From positions 25,082,001 through 25,146,000 of the forward strand of contig NC_061773.1 of NCBI RefSeq assembly GCF_022458985.1: a stretch of DNA of 64,000 nucleotides, written 5' to 3'. Below are positions 60,114 through 64,000 of this stretch, in pieces. How positions within the stretch are numbered: position 1 is the stretch's first letter; each line of letters begins with the position of its first letter. The notes beneath the pieces are model-generated. The model saw nothing but the letters and a program-made list of their open reading frames with translations, searched no databases and was not told the DNA's origin. Source of the stretch: Mugil cephalus (lineage: Eukaryota; Chordata; Actinopteri; Mugiliformes; Mugilidae). A program made the position numbers and the translations under genes.

Positions 60114-63100
60114 GACTTTATTTACAAAGCACTTTTCATATTTCTCTAAAATCTCGCTTAAAAAATGGCTGATTGGACACTAGTCTGCAGTTATTAAGAA
60201 GTGTGGGATCCAAGCTGCTTCTCTTCAGAAGGGTTTTAACCACAGCAGCACCCGTCTACACTCAAATAGGATGAGATCTAAAACACAGGTTGCTGGATTT
60301 AATTGGGGAAATAAGTTCTCTAAGCATCTCTGCATCAAACGGGATGAACCTCTCTAGTGTTTTTCGTTTAGAAGCAAAGGTTCTGGGGTGTTAAATTTCA
60401 TAAGCTGGGATCTGATACTCTGTTTTACTGCTGAAGTGGAGGGCAAATTCTTCTGACATTCTGCTGGAATTATTAAATTCTGCTTGTTTAATTGCCTTAT
60501 TGTAGATGGTTAGTTTTTCAATTTGAAATTGGACCACTAGTTTCTAACCCAACGCCTGCCTAGAGAAATGAAGGAATCCGTTTTAAGGGTCAAGGTGGAG
60601 GACCTGCTGGACTTGATATTCTTGGAGTGAATGAGAGAGCTGGTGCAGAGCCTAATGTTTCGGTCTGAACCAGCGAGTGAAGCTGATACACCTGATTATT
60701 CAACACGATGAAGCTGTTTGAGAGGCAGAGGTCCTGAGCTGGAGGAGGACATGGGTGGTGATGTCGTCCCAAGCTTACAACCGTGTTTCCCACAGTGAAC
60801 CACCGCCCACGGCGCCATGACCGACCCAGGGTGGAACACAGAGAAGACTTCCGAGCCCATTGGTCACTCTGTGATGGGACACTGAGACTAGCATTACTTT
60901 ATCGAAATCGAAAAACTGTGACGGAAACGCAGCTGGTGAGTCGCTCGTCTTCTCTCAGCTGGTGAAAGATTCTTTCCTCCAGTTTGACGACTTTCTGGTT
61001 CGGCCAAAGGCAGCTCACACAGGAGGCAGGTGGACAGGTGAGCGGTGGCAGTCTGTGCTGGCTGGTCCTGCTAGCCATCGGGCTAAAAACAAACTGGTTG
61101 CGCTAGCAGCGGTGCTAGCAGTGTGTCCAGTTAAAACGTCTCTGTCAGTAGATGAGGTCGTTTCTTTCTTCTTCCACCGTCGCCTTCAGGCTTGTCCTGG
61201 AAGTTTCAGGCTGGTTTTTCGTGTAACGTCTTGATTTAATTTGTATTATTATTGACACTATATAAATAGAATAAAATTTAAAATTTGAAACTTGAATGAT
61301 TGATTTCTGTGGTGCAGTCAATATAAACTTCAAAATGGTTGAAAACGGGCTCAAACAAGGGTTGAAGATGATTTAAAAATGCTTTAAATGAATCGATCTT
61401 GTCAATTTGTTTTCATTCACACAGACGCAGCGGCTCAAGCACATAAACATGCTTTTCTTCTAAACCACTCACGGATGGCAACGCGTGGTGATACCTCTTC
61501 ACTAAGTTTCTGGCCTTCAAGCGGAGTTGAGTGCTCATCCTTCAGAGTGCATGCGAACACATTTAAACAAACTCACAAAATGAGCATTTCCCTCAAGGTC
61601 CAGTGCATAGAAACTTTGGTTGGTTATTAAGAGATTCCAGTGACTATTGAAGGTAGTAGTAGTATTAGCCCATTGTTTTCCTTCTTGCACTACGCCTTGA
61701 AAACTAAAACGCTTGTTGGCTGATGGCTTTCCAGAGTCGTAAAATATTTCTTTGATAACAGAATAAACCCTAAGATTACTCTAACTACCTTAACCTTCTC
61801 CGTCTTAGATCCATTGCATTATCCGCACTTGCTCGATGACTTACTCGGTTTGCAGGGAATCGGCTGCAGCGGCAAGGTCATCTGTGGATCAGAGGCGACC
61901 GAGAGTTGCTGGGCGTTGGGGTGGAAAGCCGGAATCATCACGTAGGGCATGTTCACCTGCTGGGACAAAGCAGGACACGTACGGCTTACCCAAGAGTTCT
62001 AGTTTCACTCGTTTGAGACAGTCGTTTTGACGAACTAGAGCGAAAAGGTCTTGAGAGGAGCTGACCTGGATCTGCTGCTGGAGCAGGTTGATCTTGTGCT
62101 GCTGCTGGATCAGCTGCTGCTGCTGCTTGGCAATCTGAGGCAAAAACGACCTGTTCATTAGCTGCTACTACTTCAACTCTCCTTAAACGCAGTAGTTACA
62201 TGTTTTGGATGCAGCATTATCCAACACAAGCTTCCAGGGTGCAAGTAAGTGCTAGTGGATCATCAAACGAACATCACGTGTAAAGGTGCACAGCGGTGCT
62301 GTTCTTTCCTGACCAAAAATGACATCTCAAACAAAGGGCGCTTTCAATTTTCATCCCTCAGATTTGCATGATCTTCATATGCATTCGAAACACCCAGGAT
62401 TTCAGACTGCTTCCTGGCAGAATATGCATGTTGCGATGGGTGCATGCATAGATTCAGAGCGGTACCTGCTCCTGCTGTTGTCGAGCCAGCTCCATCTGCT
62501 GCTGCTGTTTCTCCAGCAGAAGGGCGGCCATGTTTCTCTGCTCAGAGTGGGCTCCCAGGAGCTGCTCCCTCAGGCCGCTCAGCTGGTTGATCATCATCAG
62601 CAACTGGAGCTCCTTCTCTGCCAGAGACTCCGGGGTACCTGGAACGTCAGAGGACCATGTTTCTCCATGTTAACATATCTTGTATTCATTTTACGTCAAA
62701 CTAACCTGTGTTTATTTGCTAATTTGTAAGCTTCTAACGTAAAAGTCTTAGGCTGGTGTAGCCAGAACATATCATTCTGTTTCAACTGATAGAGAAGAAA
62801 AGAAAATCTCTGTACGCAACCAATCAGAGCCATTTAGTTGTATTTTGACCACCTACACCTAAATGATTTGACGGGGCCGACAGTTCTTCGCTGTATCGTG
62901 ACCAGATCCTAAGAGAGTGACGACACACCAATTGTCCAACACAAAAAAATAAAATAGTTGGCATTCCTTTCTAATCCTTATGAGAAAACGTGCGACAGGA
63001 AGAAACTTTTATAGCAGCACTTTTCCTGTTTGTTTCTTTTGTTTTTTTGTCTATTTTATTCGTGTTCCTTTTTTTTCTTCAAATAAATCTTCTCACTTCA

Positions 63101-63936
63101 CAAGGAGAAATGTCTCTTGCTTTTGCAATGAGCTTATTTTCACAAGAAACTTGTCACATTTTAATAAAAGACTTCACTCGGCTTTGTGGTAAAATTCAGT
63201 TTCCTGGAGCAAAATTTATAACAAATAATGTTTTTGGAAAACTTTGCTTTCTCCTCCCTGAAAGATGCATTTACCATTATTTTTTTTTTACTAATTTCTC
63301 CATTAAAAAATCCTTTTACGACATAAATCCAGTAAAGGATACTGTAAATGATACAGTATCACAGCAGGAAGCTGATATCAGTGTGTTCACACCAGAAATG
63401 TTAGATAATACCGATAATTGATAAGTATTACAGCTACAGGCAAACATCAAAGAAGGTCAAATGATAAAAACCTGCGACGCCCAGATTACCACTAAAGCAC
63501 ACAGTGAGACAGAGACACTGACAAAAAAAAAGGAGTTAGAATAAGTCTCCTCCTTCTCTTTCGACTTCCAGATGTGCTGTTTTTGTTTTTTACTAACTAG
63601 CCCCGAATTTAGAAGAAACAAAGGATGAAACCAGCAATTTCGAAGGCTTAGTTGTCCGGTTAGAGACGTAACGACCTGCTGCACGCAGCCAGGTCACGGT
63701 TATGAAACATGTAGGGGTTATATAACACTGTCTCCTTCATAAAACAAGAAAAAAAAATATATATATATATATATAAAAAAAAACAATATAATGGTTAATA
63801 AATTGTGCATAAGTGGTGCAAAGTTTTCGGTAGTGTCTGAAAAGCTGACCTTTCAGTTGTCCTGCCCCCGCTGTGCTTTTATCCAGAAGTTTCTCCTTCC
63901 AGTCAGCATTCAGAAGCTTCTCAATGGTAGGCATTA
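50404..63936 (-). CDS. SOX13: SoxD transcription factor SOX13 (eleven exons, 5' end outside window)
   Basis: The minus-strand exons are 63936-63850, 62638-62466, 62134-62066, 61959-61845, 58023-57947, 57410-57245, 56897-56779, 54633-54537, 54152-53982, 52622-52406 and 50701-50404. All junctions are GT-AG and in phase, giving 528 residues and TGA. Numbering here starts at the Met of MPTIEKLL; roughly the first hundred residues are off the right edge. Order: leucine-zipper/Q-box coiled coil (about 29-111), a linker with [12 protein letters not shown] and [11 protein letters not shown], the HMG box (about 322-400, [18 protein letters not shown]), and an acidic tail ending [10 protein letters not shown]. 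SoxD proteins dimerise through the coiled coil, bind AACAAT-like DNA in the nucleus and lack a strong activation domain. The ending xxGELVxLTD and MPTIEKLL separate SOX13 from SOX5 and SOX6. Confidence 0.93.
50702..52405 (-). other. SOX13 intron before last exon
   Basis: This contains the MITE-like repeat at 51480-51790. No exon was seen in the rest. Confidence 0.5.
51480..51790. repeat. GATCGACCGATA-type MITE, copy 2 (inverted)
   Basis: GAGATCGACCGATATATCAG marks one end. The block 51688-51785 (TAAATATTCTTTGAGTTCAA) is the reverse complement of 37370-37460. It is diverged and rearranged relative to copy 1. Confidence 0.55.
52406..52622 (-). CDS. SOX13: SOX13 exon (HMG box, second half)
   Basis: This encodes [20 protein letters not shown], the [17 protein letters not shown] segment, then a basic tail ending RATYTH. 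The exon ends in phase 2 at GTAGAA. Confidence 0.95.
52623..53981 (-). other. SOX13 intron between HMG exons
   Basis: This contains the tRNA-like SINE at 53370-53550 and a (TG)n microsatellite at 53837-53862. Nothing else was recognised. Confidence 0.5.
53370..53550 (+). repeat. tRNA-derived SINE-like repeat
   Basis: GGTTCAATCC at 53393-53402 fits the pol III box B. It is followed by AAGTGTCCTTGAGCGTGACA and CCCCCAGTGGCTCCCAGTCA, then GTGTGTGAAT and GGGCTCTGAGCACC. This is a diverged form of a very common fish repeat. Box A was not clearly found. Confidence 0.6.
53982..54152 (-). CDS. SOX13: SOX13 exon (HMG box, first half)
   Basis: This encodes [20 protein letters not shown], then [19 protein letters not shown] through SSISKIL. 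It is split inside a Gly codon at GTGAGC. This half carries the DNA-intercalating FM wedge of the HMG fold. Confidence 0.95.
54537..54633 (-). CDS. SOX13: SOX13 exon (EYKASPRSE)
   Basis: This encodes [20 protein letters not shown] through EDHLSSDSE plus one base. It is a Ser- and Glu-rich linker with possible phosphorylation sites. The acceptor is GTGTCTGCAG and the donor is GTAGGT. Confidence 0.85.
55177..55228. repeat. (AGG)n trinucleotide repeat
   Basis: About 17 uninterrupted AGG units, inside a longer purine-only tract from about 55155. A homopurine mirror repeat can form triplex DNA in vitro. It is intronic and template-strand purine relative to SOX13. Confidence 0.9.
56101..56515. mobile_element. 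hAT-type MITE, longer relative
   Basis: The ends CGTAGGTCTTCAAC and GTTGAAGACCCCTT are inverted repeats shared with 22874-23137. The flanking 8-mers ATGTAGCC (56093-56100) and ACGTAGCC (56516-56523) differ by one base, giving a probable 8-bp target duplication. The internal block AGCACTAGACCTAGTTTGAT is also shared. Confidence 0.75.
56779..56897 (-). CDS. SOX13: SOX13 exon ([13 protein letters not shown])
   Basis: This encodes [20 protein letters not shown], then a run of alternating Arg with Glu or Asp ([13 protein letters not shown]) and KM at donor GTGAGC. The DAVTKAI.DA helix of human SOX13 is recognisable; the charged run is not something I recall from human. Confidence 0.88.
57159..57211. 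repeat. (GATA)n microsatellite
   Basis: About 13 tandem GATA units, 34 bp below a SOX13 splice donor, in the 347-bp intron 56898-57244. Confidence 0.95.
57245..57410 (-). CDS. SOX13: SOX13 exon ([11 protein letters not shown])
   Basis: This encodes [20 protein letters not shown] through [17 protein letters not shown].xKPK is a conserved SoxD linker motif of the kind bound by CtBP-type corepressors; that partner is an inference for this species. The donor is GTGAGT. Confidence 0.9.
57947..58023 (-). CDS. SOX13: SOX13 exon (DYPMQLLQ)
   Basis: This encodes [20 protein letters not shown] and GSFRQ. The segment matches the YPLQLLHSPPxPVVKR region peculiar to SOX13. Confidence 0.9.
58215..58400. 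repeat. High-copy fish repeat (AGACTGTATA...CCCCCTGGTG family)
   Basis: AGACTGTATAAAAAATGGAC, AGCTCCCCCTGGTGTCTGGC and CATAAGCTCCGCCCCCTCCA plus TGTTAGTGGATGGGAC match a repeat I recall from many fish introns. Confidence 0.6.
59073..59165. repeat. (TTAGA)n and retroposon tail
   Basis: Imperfect TTAGA pentamers are followed by TTATTTATCCCAAGGGAAAT, the common tail signature also glimpsed at 18585 and 26535. Confidence 0.7.
60071..60125. repeat. (AATC)n with retroposon tail
   Basis: About ten AATC units are followed by GACTTTATTTACAAAGCACT, another tail signature typical of fish retroposons. Confidence 0.8.
61845..61959 (-). CDS. SOX13: SOX13 exon ([11 protein letters not shown])
   Basis: This encodes [20 protein letters not shown] through PLQPIPCKP. 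The acceptor is CCCAG followed by CAG, a NAGNAG arrangement, so one Gln may be optionally skipped. The donor is GTAAGT. Confidence 0.93.
62066..62134 (-). CDS. SOX13: SOX13 exon (Q-box)
   Basis: This 69-base exon encodes [20 protein letters not shown] and QIQ, the glutamine-rich box that follows the zipper in all SoxD proteins. The CAG/CTG-rich run is coding, not a free microsatellite. Confidence 0.95.
62466..62638 (-). CDS. SOX13: SOX13 exon (leucine zipper)
   Basis: This encodes [20 protein letters not shown] through to [10 protein letters not shown]. Regular Leu/Met heptads form the SoxD dimerisation zipper. The exon ends at GTACCG. Confidence 0.95.
62639..63849 (-). other. SOX13 intron near right edge
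   Basis: This is AT-rich with a (TA)n tract at about 63757-63776. The open frame at 62990-63421 has no family resemblance. Nothing else was seen. Confidence 0.5.
63850..63936 (-). CDS. SOX13: SOX13 exon (MPTIEKLL)
   Basis: This is the first SOX13 exon inside the window. It starts with two bases completing a Val-type codon, then [20 protein letters not shown], and ends AGQLK plus one base at donor GTCAGC. It leads into the zipper. Confidence 0.9.
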
Positions 63937-64000
63937 CTGTTAACAGGACACAACAGGTACTCAGCAGAACGGCACCGGGCAGCAGGAGATGGCGCGAAAA

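Larger units (their letters stand above)
58024..61844 (-). other. SOX13 intron (3.8 kb)
   Basis: This contains a high-copy repeat near 58215-58400, (TTAGA)n with a retroposon-tail block at 59073-59165, and (AATC)n at 60071-60113. The part 60150-60780 has a repeat-like look that I cannot assign. Confidence 0.45.

Noticed and set aside
1..64000. CRISPR arrays, operons, phage or bacterial defence genes.
   Set aside because: There are no direct-repeat/spacer arrays and no compact intronless genes. All coding content is eukaryotic or transposon-derived.

Overview
The window is vertebrate nuclear DNA. The intron-rich genes, the ETNK2-SOX13 pair and the repeats (LINE, Tc1-like, hAT-like and TTAA-type elements, a Ty3/Gypsy element and many fish-type simple repeats) point to a teleost fish. 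No prokaryotic, CRISPR or organelle features were seen, and no rRNA or tRNA genes were recognised.

Three host genes could be assembled exon by exon, with GT-AG borders and matching phases at every junction. (1) On the minus strand, 63-5909, six exons (518 codons) of an EF-hand plus coiled-coil gene resembling EFCC1 (CCDC48); its 3' end lies off the left edge. (2) On the plus strand, 26097-38278, nine coding exons give a complete 360-residue ethanolamine kinase, best matched to ETNK2, with a probable long 3' UTR to about 42.63 kb. (3) On the minus strand, 50404-63936, eleven exons give the last 528 residues of the SoxD transcription factor SOX13; its 5' end lies off the right edge. ETNK2 and SOX13 converge tail to tail. 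EFCC1-like and ETNK2 diverge head to head across about 20 kb that is largely repeats.

The region 7394-14873 holds a young but broken Ty3/Gypsy element with gag remnant, protease, RT, RNase H and integrase. It has two LTRs of about 605 bp and a CATA target duplication. Its structure is abnormal: about 535 bp of 3' genomic flank sit directly behind the 5' LTR, where the primer-binding site and gag start should be. This means either a real duplication-plus-LTR recombination or a join of two haplotypes in the assembly.

The region 15.4-25.7 kb is repeat-rich. It has a degraded BED-finger hAT transposase piece and a pair of inverted arms of about 850 bp. One arm carries a hAT-type MITE with an 8-bp target duplication, while the other arm preserves the empty site. 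The convergent space between ETNK2 and SOX13 holds two TTAA-flanked MITEs, a possible piggyBac-type transposase relic, a Tc1-like fragment and a 94-nt near-perfect hairpin. I saw no clearly new multi-gene system. The strongest items for a second look are the Gypsy locus structure, the MITE with its empty site, the hairpin, and the EFCC1-like gene beside ETNK2/SOX13.
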